DNA of 64,000 nucleotides, from contig NZ_JAOUSF010000007.1 in the NCBI RefSeq assembly GCF_025660475.1, positions 1 to 64,000 on the forward strand, written 5' to 3'. Both the position numbers and the translations under genes were made by a program. The notes below the pieces were generated by a model. That model was not told the origin of the DNA. It saw only the letters and a program-made list of their open reading frames with translations, and made no database searches. Shown one piece after another: positions 64,000 through 64,000 of the stretch (its first letter is position 1; each line of letters opens with the position of its first letter). The stretch is from Perspicuibacillus lycopersici. GTDB taxonomy: Bacteria; Bacillota; Bacilli; Bacillales; Caldibacillaceae.

Positions 64000-64000
64000 A

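Overview
The window is a low-GC Firmicutes chromosome segment, most like Bacillaceae. The gene order from the rRNA operon through pdaB-kbaA-gerD-salA-cwlD-ybaK and from rpsI through the S10-spc-alpha, str, rpo and sigH-cysES-gltX regions matches the Bacillus subtilis 'ybaN to gltX' block. pdaB, kbaA, gerD, cwlD and sigH mark an endospore former. Nearly everything is on the minus strand. I cannot name the species from sequence alone.

Left edge (1-6.3 kb): the 5' end of a 16S rRNA gene (minus strand) with its sigma-A promoter, an 88-residue hypothetical protein, then sporulation and germination genes (pdaB, kbaA, gerD, cwlD, ybaK), salA and a small membrane protein.

Accessory region (6.3-20.1 kb): about 14 kb of catabolic genes sits between ybaK and rpsI. 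It encodes a LarA-family nickel-pincer racemase/epimerase and the whole cofactor pathway (LarB, LarE, LarC split into two proteins). With these are uronate isomerase (UxaC), a YjmF/UxuB-type short-chain dehydrogenase, an FGGY gluconokinase, 6-phosphogluconate dehydrogenase, a Gfo/Idh/MocA oxidoreductase, an AEC permease and a divergent ROK repressor. Three near-identical palindromes (12008-12034, 12179-12207, 18866-18894) look like operators for that repressor and tie the region together. My reading is a route D-glucuronate -> D-fructuronate -> D-mannonate -> D-gluconate -> 6-phosphogluconate -> ribulose 5-phosphate. The nickel enzyme would do the mannonate/gluconate C2 epimerisation, bypassing mannonate dehydratase and the KDG branch. 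This is the most interesting system in the window.

Housekeeping block (20.3-57.2 kb): rpsI-rplM, truA, the ECF transporter core ecfT-ecfA2-ecfA1, then rplQ-rpoA-rpsK-rpsM-rpmJ-infA-(KOW protein)-adk-secY and the full spc and S10 operons. Next come tuf-fusA-rpsG-rpsL-rplGB, rpoC-rpoB, rsmC-like ybxB, rplL-rplJ-rplA-rplK, nusG-secE-rpmG. The usual map gene between adk and the KOW protein gene is absent. A 216-bp dispersed-repeat-like element lies between ecfA1 and rplQ. RNA control elements include an L10 leader, an L13-type leader, an S10-operon leader hairpin and hairpins in the rpoB leader, rpoB-rpoC gap and secE-nusG gap.

Right edge (57.3-64 kb): sigH, rae1, rlmB, mrnC, cysS, cysE (preceded by a cysteine-specific T-box), gltX, and the 3' end of ispF.
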